Of a DNA stretch of 61,271 nucleotides, positions 26,677 through 35,303 are shown piece after piece. The translations under genes and the position numbers were made by a program. Where the stretch lies: positions 1-61,271 of the forward strand of contig PGZO01000025.1 in the NCBI GenBank assembly GCA_002841375.1, given 5' to 3'. The stretch comes from Firmicutes bacterium HGW-Firmicutes-7 (GTDB lineage Bacteria; Bacillota; Clostridia; Lachnospirales; Vallitaleaceae). The notes beneath the pieces were generated by a model. It was not told the DNA's origin. It saw only the letters and a program-made list of their open reading frames with translations, and ran no database searches. Each line of letters starts with the position of its first letter. Position 1 is the stretch's first letter.

Positions 26677-27860
26677 AAATAAAAAAATACGAAGGTTCTA
26701 CAGAAAAAGAAGCAATGTTAAAAGTAAAAGATGAATTAGGTAAAGAAGCCTTAATTGTCAGTGTAAAAAATATTAAGCCTAAAGGATTTTACAAAATTTT
26801 TAAAAAACCTTATGTTGAAGTTACCGCTGCGGTTGATGACAAAGGGCTTTTTCAAGAAAAGACTGCAGATACGAAAGTAGAGGGAAATTTGCAAGAGGGA
26901 AATAAAAAACTTGAGCTTGAAACAGCTCAAGACGATAATACCTTTGTTCAACTATTAAAGTCCCTTTCAGAATCCAATCATCTTGCAGAAGCAAAAGATA
27001 AAGAAAAGGTGCAAAAGCCAGTAGAAAATACAGAAGAAGAGCCCTTTAATAAACGAAGAATGGAAAAAGAACAACCCTTTCTCAAAGTAGTTTATGAACA
27101 GCTATTAGAAAATGATTTAGATGAAACCTATGTTAACCAGTTAATGCTTGGACTAGGTGAACTTTCTTATGACGAAGATTCAAATATTGATGATGTCGTA
27201 TCAATCGTATATAAAAGAATTGTAAAACTATTATCCGATTTAGGAACCATTAAGCTTACGAAGGGTAAAACGAAGACCGTAGCTTTTGTGGGACCTACCG
27301 GAGTTGGAAAAACAACTACGATAGCTAAGATTGCATCTTATTTCACACTAAATTTAGAAAAAAAAGTTGCATTAATTACAGCAGATACTTATAGGATAGC
27401 TGCGGTAGAGCAACTTAGAACCTATGCAAATATCCTAAACATTCCGATAAAGGTAGTGTATACGCCAACAGAGCTAAAGGATGCCATTGATTCCTTTAAC
27501 GGTGTTGATTTAATATTAATAGATACAGCTGGGAGATCTCACAAAAATCAAGAACATCAAAATGAATTATCTAAGCTACTCAATGATATTGAAGAAAAAG
27601 AATTATATTTAGTGCTTAGCCTGTCAACTAAATACAAAGATTTGATTAAAATTACGGATGCTTATAATGATATTAGTGAATATAAGCTAATATTTACAAA
27701 ATTGGATGAGACTTCTAGTTATGGAAATATTTTAAACGTTAAACTCAAAACCAATGCAATGTTGTCCTATATTACCTTTGGTCAAAATGTTCCCGACGAC
27801 ATTAGCGAAGTTAATGTTCACGAGATCGCTAAGAAGATATTAGGGGGATGTGAAGAATAA
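26673..27860 (+). CDS. flhF: Flagellar placement GTPase FlhF
   Basis: SRP-family GTPase that sets flagellar position with FlhG. The start is TTG 26673, overlapping the flhA stop, after GGTGAG. MKIKKYEGSTEKEAMLKVKDELGKEALIV is the typical B-domain beginning; a variable linker follows. The NG domain has FVGPTGVGKTTTIAKIA (G1), DTYRIAAVEQLRTYA, LIDTAGRSHKN (G3) and TKLDETSSYGNILN (G4). It has 395 residues. Confidence 0.96.
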   Translation: MKIKKYEGSTEKEAMLKVKDELGKEALIVSVKNIKPKGFYKIFKKPYVEVTAAVDDKGLFQEKTADTKVEGNLQEGNKKLELETAQDDNTFVQLLKSLSESNHLAEAKDKEKVQKPVENTEEEPFNKRRMEKEQPFLKVVYEQLLENDLDETYVNQLMLGLGELSYDEDSNIDDVVSIVYKRIVKLLSDLGTIKLTKGKTKTVAFVGPTGVGKTTTIAKIASYFTLNLEKKVALITADTYRIAAVEQLRTYANILNIPIKVVYTPTELKDAIDSFNGVDLILIDTAGRSHKNQEHQNELSKLLNDIEEKELYLVLSLSTKYKDLIKITDAYNDISEYKLIFTKLDETSSYGNILNVKLKTNAMLSYITFGQNVPDDISEVNVHEIAKKILGGCEE

Positions 27861-28744
27861 TGGATCAAGCAAGCAATTTAAGAAATATTATTAAGAACAA
27901 TCAAGTACATTATAATAAAAATAATGTTAGACTAATAACCGTAACAAGCGGAAAAGGTGGCGTTGGTAAATCAAACGTTTCTGTTAACCTTGCGATTAAT
28001 TTTAGAAGGCAAGGAAAAAGAGTCGTAATTTTTGATGCTGACTTTGGGCTTGCTAATATTGAGATCATATTTGGAATAGCACCTAAGTATACAATGTATG
28101 ATATGATTTACAATAACATGAGTATTACGGATATATTAACCCCTGCACCTTTTGGCATTGAGTTTATTTCTGGTGGTTCGGGAATTCAAGAACTTGTAAG
28201 CTTAAGTAAAACACAGTTGAATTATATGATTAGCAAGTTATATGATTTAGATTGCCTTGCTGATATTATTATTATTGATACGGGTGCTGGTATTTCTGAT
28301 ACTGTACTTGATTTTGTTACAGCTTCAAATGAAGTATTACTTATTACTACACCAGAGCCGACCTCAATTACTGATGCATATTCAACCTTAAAGGCAATGA
28401 AAAACAGAGGTGGAAGTTCAAAAGATAAGAAAATTAATCTTTTAGTTAATAAGGCTTCCGGAGAAGATGAAGGACTCGAAATTTATAAGAAACTGAATAA
28501 AGTGACAGAAAGATTTTTAGACATTAAGTTGAATAATATTGGATATTTGCCTTATGATAAGACATTAGAAAAGGCAGTGATTGAACAAAAACCAGTAACT
28601 ATGCTTTTTCCTAAATCTAACATTTCAAGAGCTTTTGAGAAGCTTGCTGACAATTTATTAGGAAATGAAGATTTTAGCGAAGCTAAACCATCAGGAATAA
28701 GCAACTTGTTTTCAAATATTTTAAAAATGAAAAAGTCTAAGTGA
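27860..28744 (+). CDS. flhG: MinD-like ATPase FlhG
   Basis: ATPase (YlxH in Bacillus) that works with FlhF to control number and placement of flagella and helps load FliM/FliY into the C ring. The deviant Walker A is TSGKGGVGKSN with the ParA/MinD signature lysine. DADFGLANIEIIFG is the switch I region and IIIIDTGAGI the Walker B side. A short amphipathic N-terminus (SNLRNIIKNN) precedes the core, and the C-terminal SNLFSNILKMKKSK could be the membrane-targeting helix. It has 294 residues and its ATG shares one base with the flhF stop. Confidence 0.95.
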   Translation: MDQASNLRNIIKNNQVHYNKNNVRLITVTSGKGGVGKSNVSVNLAINFRRQGKRVVIFDADFGLANIEIIFGIAPKYTMYDMIYNNMSITDILTPAPFGIEFISGGSGIQELVSLSKTQLNYMISKLYDLDCLADIIIIDTGAGISDTVLDFVTASNEVLLITTPEPTSITDAYSTLKAMKNRGGSSKDKKINLLVNKASGEDEGLEIYKKLNKVTERFLDIKLNNIGYLPYDKTLEKAVIEQKPVTMLFPKSNISRAFEKLADNLLGNEDFSEAKPSGISNLFSNILKMKKSK

Positions 28745-28754
28745 GGTGTTATAC

Positions 28755-29420
28755 ATGATAAATAGTGCTGTAGAACTTGGGGATAAGATTGAGGTAATTA
28801 AAAAAACGGGAATTAAATCGAATCAACATTCATTATTTAGTAAAATTCAAGATATTTCTTCAAATAATGAATTGATTATTACTTCACCAATAGAAAATGG
28901 AAAAATCATTCCTTTAGAACTTAATAATGAATACTATCTTTGTATTTATACTTCAAAAGGACTTTATAGATGCGAGTCAGAGGTTATTGATAGGAAAAGA
29001 GAAGACAATATGTTTTTGGCAACGCTTAAAATAACTTCTAAAATGCAAAAATATCAAAGAAGACAATACTATAGATTAGATTGTGTATTATCATTTCAGT
29101 ATAAAAATGAAGATGAAAAGGAAATATGGAATGGAGGAATCATTTTAGATATTAGTGGCGGAGGATTACGATTTACCTCTAACACTCAGCTCATTAATGG
29201 TGAACCTCTTATTTGCCATATTCAATTAAACTTTGAAGATGAACAAAAACATTTATATGTAGCTGGATCGATTATCGAATGCAATATTATTGATTTTAAC
29301 ACGAATACTTATGAAACTAGGGTAGCCTTTGATACGATCTCGAACGAAGTGAGAGAAGTAGTTATTCGTTTCATATTTGAAGAAGAGCGCAAAAGAAGAA
29401 AAAAAGAAAAAGGAATGTGA
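28755..29420 (+). CDS. YcgR/PilZ-type c-di-GMP-binding flagellar brake protein
   Basis: Seen: an N-terminal YcgR-like domain (about 1-95, GDKIEVIKKTG...ISSNNELIITSPIENGKIIPL) and a C-terminal PilZ domain with both parts of the c-di-GMP site: RQYYR (RxxxR) and DISGGGLRF (DxSxxG). Known: such proteins slow the motor when c-di-GMP is high. The ATG at 28755 follows GAGGTG. It is 221 residues. Its place between flhG and cheB inside the operon supports a motility role. Confidence 0.92.
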   Translation: MINSAVELGDKIEVIKKTGIKSNQHSLFSKIQDISSNNELIITSPIENGKIIPLELNNEYYLCIYTSKGLYRCESEVIDRKREDNMFLATLKITSKMQKYQRRQYYRLDCVLSFQYKNEDEKEIWNGGIILDISGGGLRFTSNTQLINGEPLICHIQLNFEDEQKHLYVAGSIIECNIIDFNTNTYETRVAFDTISNEVREVVIRFIFEEERKRRKKEKGM

Positions 29421-29424
29421 TTGT

Positions 29425-30504
29425 ATGTCGAAAAAGAAAAAAATTTTGATAGTTGATGATTCTGCATTCATGAGAAGGGTAGTTTCTGATATAATTAATA
29501 GTGATGAAAGATGCGAAGTTATTGGTGTTGCAAAAAACGGACAAGAAGGTTTAGAATTAGCGAAACAGCTAATGCCAGATGTAATTACGCTTGATGTGCA
29601 AATGCCGATTATGACTGGACTTGAAATGCTTAAGCAACTTAACGCACAAAATCCTATACCAGTGATTATGTTGAGCACACTCATGAAAGAAGGAGGTAAA
29701 GAAACTATTGAGGCTTTGGAACTTGGTGCATACGATTTTGTAAAAAAGCCAGATAATATTTTTAAAGTTAATTCAATTGATATTAAAGACGAATTGATTT
29801 CGAAGGTTATTGAAGCTGCTCAATCAGGAAAAAAGAATTTACCACAATTTAAGCCTTCTATTCATAAAATTATTAATAGTACTAACTTGTCGCCACTACA
29901 AGGATCACCAACTACAAGCAAAGTTAAGAATCTAGTTGCGTTAGGTACTTCAACAGGCGGACCAAGAGCTTTACAATTTGTAATACCGTACTTACCAAAA
30001 AATATAAATGCTGGTATAGTCATTGTTCAACATATGCCTCCTGGTTTTACAAGGTCATTATCTGAGCGATTAAATCAGCTCAGTGAAATAAGTGTTAAAG
30101 AAGCTGAAGATAAAGATATTGTTGAAAATGGTAAAGCGTATATTGCGCCTGGTGATAGACAACTCGAGGTTATTGAGGACAAGAGTGGAAATTTGGTAAT
30201 TCATATTACAGATGGCCCTCCACAAGGTGGACATAAACCAGCAGTTAACGTCATGATGAATTCTGTTGCAAAAATTAGCAATAGAAAACTTATAGGTGTT
30301 ATTATGACTGGAATGGGTTCAGATGGTATGGAAGGTATGCAAGAAGTTAAGAATAAGCAAGGAATGCATATTATTGCACAAAATGAAGAAACATGCGTCG
30401 TATATGGAATGCCTAAGTCTGTAGTAGAAAAAGGAATATCTAATGAGGTTGTTCCTTTAGAACAAATAGCTGAATCAATTTTAAAACAATCGGGGGTGCT
30501 TTAA
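29425..30504 (+). CDS. cheB: Chemotaxis methylesterase CheB
   Basis: Removes methyl groups from chemoreceptors and also deamidates them; activated by CheA. The receiver domain has D11, D12 and phospho-acceptor D57. After a linker (about 135-168), the esterase domain carries the triad S176 (GTSTGGP), H203 (VQHMPPGFT) and D300 (MTGMGSDG). It is 359 residues with the ATG at 29425; the open frame extends upstream into the PilZ gene but without a better ribosome-binding site. Confidence 0.97.
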   Translation: MSKKKKILIVDDSAFMRRVVSDIINSDERCEVIGVAKNGQEGLELAKQLMPDVITLDVQMPIMTGLEMLKQLNAQNPIPVIMLSTLMKEGGKETIEALELGAYDFVKKPDNIFKVNSIDIKDELISKVIEAAQSGKKNLPQFKPSIHKIINSTNLSPLQGSPTTSKVKNLVALGTSTGGPRALQFVIPYLPKNINAGIVIVQHMPPGFTRSLSERLNQLSEISVKEAEDKDIVENGKAYIAPGDRQLEVIEDKSGNLVIHITDGPPQGGHKPAVNVMMNSVAKISNRKLIGVIMTGMGSDGMEGMQEVKNKQGMHIIAQNEETCVVYGMPKSVVEKGISNEVVPLEQIAESILKQSGVL

Positions 30505-30506
30505 AC

Positions 30507-32549
30507 ATGGATATAAGTCAATATTTGGAGATATTTATTGAGGAATCAAAAGAACATTTACAAGGCTTAAACACTTCACTGTTAGAATTAGAAAAAGGTA
30601 CTGTAAGTAAAGATGTAATAAATGAAGTTTTTAGAGCAGCACATACATTAAAAGGTATGGCTGCAACAATGGGTTTTAAAGGCATGAATTTATTGACACA
30701 TGATATGGAAAACGTGCTGTCAGAAATAAGAAATGACAACATAAAAGTAGATGCAAAATTGCTTGATGTTTTATTTCAGTGCTTAGATGCGCTAGAACGT
30801 TTCGTAGATAATATCATTGAAACAGGAAGTGAAGGACAAGATAATAACGCAGAGATTATTAAAAATCTTAATATGATTTTAAATGGAAATAACGTTGTAC
30901 CTGAGACAAGCCATAAAGAACACGGGGTAGATCATAACAGTTTATCAGAGACGAAATCGGATTCAAGTGATAGTAAAGAGCATAAGTATGCAACGATTCC
31001 ATTTACTGATTTTGAAAAGCACGCTTTTTCTAGTGCTAGTAAAGAAAAGTATAATTGCTTTGGAATTACGATATATATTGCTGATTCATGTGTACTCAAA
31101 TCAGCTAGAGCCTTTATCATTTTCAGAACATTAGAAAATTTAGGACAAATCATAAAGGCAAATCCATCTGTTCAAGATATTGAAGATGAAAACTTTGACA
31201 ATGATTTTAGCGTTTTTATTGTGTCTAAAGAAGATGAAGTAGAAGTCCGTCGACAATTGATGACCATTGCAGAAGTGGAAGAAGTACTAGTTGGTCATAT
31301 AAAAGTTGAAGATGTAGAAGAAGGAAGTACAGATGAATCAGATGATCCAATTGAAATACCACAAAAAGAGAGCGAACAAGCCAATTCAAATACGAAATCT
31401 AAACCAAAAACTAACCGAACAGTACGTGTTGATATTGAAAGATTAGATACACTAATGAATCTGGTAAGTGAGTTGATTATTATAAAAAACGGTTTAGAAA
31501 CTGTAGAAAATACCAATCAAAACTTTACTGATCAAATAGAGTATTTAGAACGTATAACTACGAATCTACATGATGCTGTTATGAAGGTGAGAATGGTACC
31601 GATTGAAAGAGTGTTCAATAGATTTCCTAGACTTATTAGAGATTTATCAAGACAACTTGAAAAAAATATGGAATTTCACATGTCTGGTGAAGAAACAGAA
31701 TTGGATAGAACAGTAATAGATGAAATTGGCGATCCTTTAGTACATTTAATTAGAAATTCTGCCGACCATGGTATTGAAATGCCAAATGTGAGAGCACAAA
31801 ATGGTAAGAACCCAATGGGACAAGTATATTTAAAAGCTTATCAAGATGGTAACAATGTAGTTATTGAAGTTGCTGATGATGGAAATGGTATTGACGTAAA
31901 AAGAGTCAAAGCAAAAGCAATAGAAAAAGGTACTATTTCAGTTGAACAAGGCGAAGTTATGTCAGAACAAGAAATTATTGAGTTATTATTTAAGCCAAGC
32001 TTTAGTACGACCGATGTAATTTCAGATGTTTCAGGAAGAGGCGTAGGTTTAGATGTTGTTAAAACTAAAATCGAAGCCCTTGGTGGTATTATTGAAGTAA
32101 AGAATGAATTAGGAAAAGGAAGTAAATTTATAATTAGATTGCCATTAACATTAGCTATTATTCAAGCCTTAATGGTTAATATTGCGGATGAAAAATATGC
32201 AATACCATTGAATACAATACAAAATATTGAAAATGTAAGTATTGATGATATTAAATTTATCCAGAATCAAGAAGTTATAAATTTACGTGGACAAGTTATC
32301 CCAGTACTACGATTATACGATATATTAGAAGTTGACAAAGAACCAGTTAACAAAGATTTCATTACTGTTGTTATTGTTAATAAGGGTGACAGAAAGGCTG
32401 GTTTCGTAGTAGATTCATTAATTGGACAGCAAGAAATTGTTATTAAAACATTAGGTAAATTCTTAGCAAGTATTAAGATGATTGCAGGTGCAACAATCTT
32501 AGGTGATGGTGATGTAGCATTAATACTTGATGTCAATACTTTAGTATAA
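30507..32549 (+). CDS. cheA: Chemotaxis histidine kinase CheA
   Basis: Central kinase of the chemoreceptor array. P1: the HPt domain with phosphorylated H46 (FRAAHTLKGMAATMGF). A P2-like CheY-binding region lies at about 160-265. P3 dimerisation: RVDIERLDTLMNLVSELIIIKNGLE. P4 ATPase: LVHLIRNSADHGIEMP (N box), VADDGNGID (G1) and GRGVGLDVVK (G2). P5: a CheW-like domain from about 545 (LAIIQALMVNIADEKYAIP). It has 680 residues and starts 3 bases after cheB. Confidence 0.97.
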   Translation: MDISQYLEIFIEESKEHLQGLNTSLLELEKGTVSKDVINEVFRAAHTLKGMAATMGFKGMNLLTHDMENVLSEIRNDNIKVDAKLLDVLFQCLDALERFVDNIIETGSEGQDNNAEIIKNLNMILNGNNVVPETSHKEHGVDHNSLSETKSDSSDSKEHKYATIPFTDFEKHAFSSASKEKYNCFGITIYIADSCVLKSARAFIIFRTLENLGQIIKANPSVQDIEDENFDNDFSVFIVSKEDEVEVRRQLMTIAEVEEVLVGHIKVEDVEEGSTDESDDPIEIPQKESEQANSNTKSKPKTNRTVRVDIERLDTLMNLVSELIIIKNGLETVENTNQNFTDQIEYLERITTNLHDAVMKVRMVPIERVFNRFPRLIRDLSRQLEKNMEFHMSGEETELDRTVIDEIGDPLVHLIRNSADHGIEMPNVRAQNGKNPMGQVYLKAYQDGNNVVIEVADDGNGIDVKRVKAKAIEKGTISVEQGEVMSEQEIIELLFKPSFSTTDVISDVSGRGVGLDVVKTKIEALGGIIEVKNELGKGSKFIIRLPLTLAIIQALMVNIADEKYAIPLNTIQNIENVSIDDIKFIQNQEVINLRGQVIPVLRLYDILEVDKEPVNKDFITVVIVNKGDRKAGFVVDSLIGQQEIVIKTLGKFLASIKMIAGATILGDGDVALILDVNTLV

Positions 32550-32562
32550 GGGGGGTAGACTT

Positions 32563-33021
32563 ATGGATATGAATAATAAGCAATTAAAAAACGCGGAAGC
32601 AACACAATATATTGTTGTTAAGATTGGTCGCGAACAGTATGGTATTAATATAAAATATATTCAAAATATTGTTCGCATACAAAATATTACTAGAGTACCT
32701 AAAGCACCATATTATTTTAAGGGTGTTATTAACCTAAGAGGTGAAATAATACCAGTAATGTCAATTCGACTAAAATTTGGGCTAGAGGTTGAAGAAGATA
32801 CCTTTAATACGAGAATAATTATTGTTAAAATTTCCGGCCAAGTTATTGGATTAATCGTTGACGAAGTTAAAGAAGTAACAGAAATACCTGAAGAAGATAT
32901 TCAAACAGTTGCGAGAGAAGCAAACGATGAAAGAGGAAATTATATTATTGGCGTTGGAAAAGTAAAAAATGAACTCGTTACACTATTAAATCTTGAAGGT
33001 TTTATTAATCTTAATAGTTAA
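32563..33021 (+). CDS. cheW: Chemotaxis coupling protein CheW
   Basis: SH3-like adaptor that links receptors to CheA. It has 152 residues, with IVVKIGREQYGINIKYIQNIVR, RVPKAPYYFKGVINLRGEIIPVMSIRLKFG and VIGLIVDEVKEVTEIPEEDI, all classic CheW features. It starts 14 bases after cheA with a GGGGGTAG ribosome-binding site. Confidence 0.96.
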   Translation: MDMNNKQLKNAEATQYIVVKIGREQYGINIKYIQNIVRIQNITRVPKAPYYFKGVINLRGEIIPVMSIRLKFGLEVEEDTFNTRIIIVKISGQVIGLIVDEVKEVTEIPEEDIQTVAREANDERGNYIIGVGKVKNELVTLLNLEGFINLNS

Positions 33022-33042
33022 TCCCATGAAAGAGGTGAATCC

Positions 33043-33666
33043 ATGAGTGAAATGAATTTTGATAATATTGATAGTATCCAATTAGATATTTTACGTGAGA
33101 TTGGCAATATTGGGGCAGGAAATGCAACAACAGCTTTATCGCAGCTCATTAACAGAAGAATTGATATGGGCATTCCAAAGGTCAATATTTCTGAGTTTAA
33201 TGAACTATCAGAAGTGCTTGGTGGAGCAGAAAATCAAATAGTTGGTATTCTGCTTTCAGTAGAAGGTGAAATTAATGGTATGATGATGTTTGTTTTAGAA
33301 ACAGCATCTGCCCATAATTTAATTAATATTTTAATGGAAAAAGAGATCGATAATTTTGATGAATTTTCAGAAATGGATTTATCTGCATTAAGTGAAATTG
33401 GGAATATAATTACCGGTGCATACCTTTCATCCTTGTCTGCTTTAACTAACCTGAGAATTGTTGCATCAGTACCTTATATGGCAATTGATATGGCAGGAGC
33501 AATTTTAAGTGTACCAGCTATTGAATTTGGTAAGATTGGAGATAAGGCGCTACTAATACAAACCGATTTTGGCGAGGGAAAAGAAAGCGTTTTTGGGTAT
33601 TTCATTTTGATTCCAGATATGAAGTCATATGAGAAAATTTTAAACAGCCTAGGCATATGGGGTTAA
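33043..33666 (+). CDS. cheC: CheY-P phosphatase CheC
   Basis: Dephosphorylates CheY-P and sequesters CheD in the adaptation system of Gram-positive bacteria. It has 207 residues with both active-site helices: DILREIGNIGAGNATTALSQ and SALSEIGNIITGAYLSSLS, each carrying the E..N pair. It lies next to cheD, its partner. Together with FliY this gives two CheY-P phosphatases. Confidence 0.95.
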   Translation: MSEMNFDNIDSIQLDILREIGNIGAGNATTALSQLINRRIDMGIPKVNISEFNELSEVLGGAENQIVGILLSVEGEINGMMMFVLETASAHNLINILMEKEIDNFDEFSEMDLSALSEIGNIITGAYLSSLSALTNLRIVASVPYMAIDMAGAILSVPAIEFGKIGDKALLIQTDFGEGKESVFGYFILIPDMKSYEKILNSLGIWG

Positions 33667-33669
33667 GAT

Positions 33670-34155
33670 ATGGATGAATTAATAAAAGTTGGGATGGCGG
33701 ATCTTAATGTATGTTTACCTCCAAAAGGTTTAACAACCTTAGGATTAGGTTCATGTGTTGGTATAATACTTTATGATCCGATTACAAAGGTGAGTGGGTT
33801 AGCTCACATTATGTTGCCGGATAGTACAAAAATAAAAAACAACAGCAACATTGCAAAATTCGCCGATACGGCAGTAGATAAAATGATAGATGATATGTGT
33901 TTGCTAGGTGCTAAAAGAAATAGGCTGATTGGAAAATTAGCTGGCGGAGCCCAAATGTTTTCTTTCAATAGTGCCAGTGATTTGATGAGAGTTGGTGAAA
34001 GAAATATAATTGCTGCTAGGGAAAAGCTAAAAGATCTAGGTATCCGAATTATATCAGAAGATACGGGAAATAACTATGGTAGGACAATAGAGTTTAATCC
34101 TGAAACGGGAGAATTATCAATTCGAACTATCGGGAAACCTATAATAATAATATAA
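33670..34155 (+). CDS. cheD: Chemoreceptor glutamine deamidase CheD
   Basis: Deamidates receptor glutamines and is regulated by CheC. The catalytic cysteine is C29 in LGLGSCVGIILYDP and the histidine is H46 in GLAHIMLPDS; KLAGGAQMF is a third conserved motif. It has 161 residues and follows cheC by 3 bases. Confidence 0.96.
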   Translation: MDELIKVGMADLNVCLPPKGLTTLGLGSCVGIILYDPITKVSGLAHIMLPDSTKIKNNSNIAKFADTAVDKMIDDMCLLGAKRNRLIGKLAGGAQMFSFNSASDLMRVGERNIIAAREKLKDLGIRIISEDTGNNYGRTIEFNPETGELSIRTIGKPIIII

Positions 34156-34168
34156 TAGAGATGATGAT

Positions 34169-34480
34169 ATGAAAACAAAATTTATGAAAATCATTATAAT
34201 GCTCTTAGCAAGTTTAATAGTTGTCATATTAAGTCTTTTTCAAGATTATTCGCTGGAAAGACTATCGTATACATTGCTTATCGTTGTGGTTTTGTTTTAC
34301 ATAATAGGGACAGTTATTCAAAGTATAATCGATAAAACTTTAAAAGATACAAATAAAGATATGGACACAACAAGTACTGAAGAATTAAAACTACAAGAAG
34401 AAATAAAGGATATAGATAAATCAGAACAACCAGTAACAGAGCAAAAGAATGTTGAAAATGAATTGGAAGAAGATGAATAA
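34169..34480 (+). CDS. Small two-helix membrane protein of unknown function
   Basis: Not recognised. It has 103 residues with two hydrophobic segments (about 5-23, MKIIIMLLASLIVVILSLF; about 34-52, LLIVVVLFYIIGTVIQ) and a charged Glu/Lys/Asp-rich cytoplasmic-looking tail (about 65-103). It lies 13 bases after cheD and is followed 43 bases later by the sigma factor, so it is cotranscribed with motility genes. It could be an anchor or regulator; no function is assigned. Confidence 0.75.
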   Translation: MKTKFMKIIIMLLASLIVVILSLFQDYSLERLSYTLLIVVVLFYIIGTVIQSIIDKTLKDTNKDMDTTSTEELKLQEEIKDIDKSEQPVTEQKNVENELEEDE

Positions 34481-34523
34481 GGCTTTGAATAAGAAAACGA
34501 GATAATTGAAAGCTGGTGACAAA

Positions 34524-35291
34524 ATGGATGAAGTGAGTAAAATAAAGCTTTGGGAAAAATACAGTAAAACGAAGGATAGCTCAATAAAAGAACAGCTGAT
34601 TATAGAATATGCACAATTGGTTAAATTTGTTGCAGGTAGACTTAGTATGTATTTAGGTAGCAATGTAGAATTTGAAGATTTATGTGGCTATGGAGTTTTT
34701 GGACTTATAGATGCAATAGATAAATTTGATTACGAAAAAGGTGTTAAATTTGAAACCTATGCGTCTCTTCGCATTAGAGGTTCTATTTTGGATAACATTA
34801 GAAAAATGGATTGGATTCCCAGATCCATTAGGAAAAAACAAAAAGTTATGGATACAGCCATTAGAAAGTTAGAAACAGAATTTGGAAGAACAGCAACCGA
34901 CGAAGAAATTAGTAAAGAATTAGAAATTTCTACCGATGAATATTATAAGTGGATGAATCAAACAAAAGCGTTGGCATTAACATCACTTGAAGAATATGTT
35001 GAACAAGGTGGAGAGACAAGAGTAGAACCAATATCAAACACTAAATACTCACAACCAGAGGAAATGGCTGAGAGAGAAGCACTTAAAAATCTGCTCTCTA
35101 ATGCAATTGAAGGTTTATCTGAAAAAGAAAAAAAGGTTATTATATTATACTACTATGAAGAGCTTACTTTAAAGGAAATTAGTGCAATCATGGGCGTTTC
35201 AGAATCGAGAATTAGTCAATTACACACAAAATCCTTAGGTAAAATGAAAACAACACTCGGAACAAATATGAGTATTTTTATGACGAATTAA
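34524..35291 (+). CDS. sigD: RNA polymerase sigma factor for flagellar genes (FliA/SigD/WhiG family)
   Basis: Sigma-28 type factor that directs late flagellar and chemotaxis transcription. Region 2 is clear: EDLCGYGVFGLIDAIDKFDYEKGVKFETYASLRIRGSILDNIRKMDW with the WIPRSIRKK motif. Region 3 and region 4 follow (LTLKEISAIMGVSESRISQLHTKSLGKMK). The ATG at 34524 follows CTGGTGA; the open frame reaches to a TTG at 34506. It has 255 residues. No flgM anti-sigma gene is in the window. Confidence 0.95.
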   Translation: MDEVSKIKLWEKYSKTKDSSIKEQLIIEYAQLVKFVAGRLSMYLGSNVEFEDLCGYGVFGLIDAIDKFDYEKGVKFETYASLRIRGSILDNIRKMDWIPRSIRKKQKVMDTAIRKLETEFGRTATDEEISKELEISTDEYYKWMNQTKALALTSLEEYVEQGGETRVEPISNTKYSQPEEMAEREALKNLLSNAIEGLSEKEKKVIILYYYEELTLKEISAIMGVSESRISQLHTKSLGKMKTTLGTNMSIFMTN

Positions 35292-35303
35292 TTGGAGGAT
35301 TAC

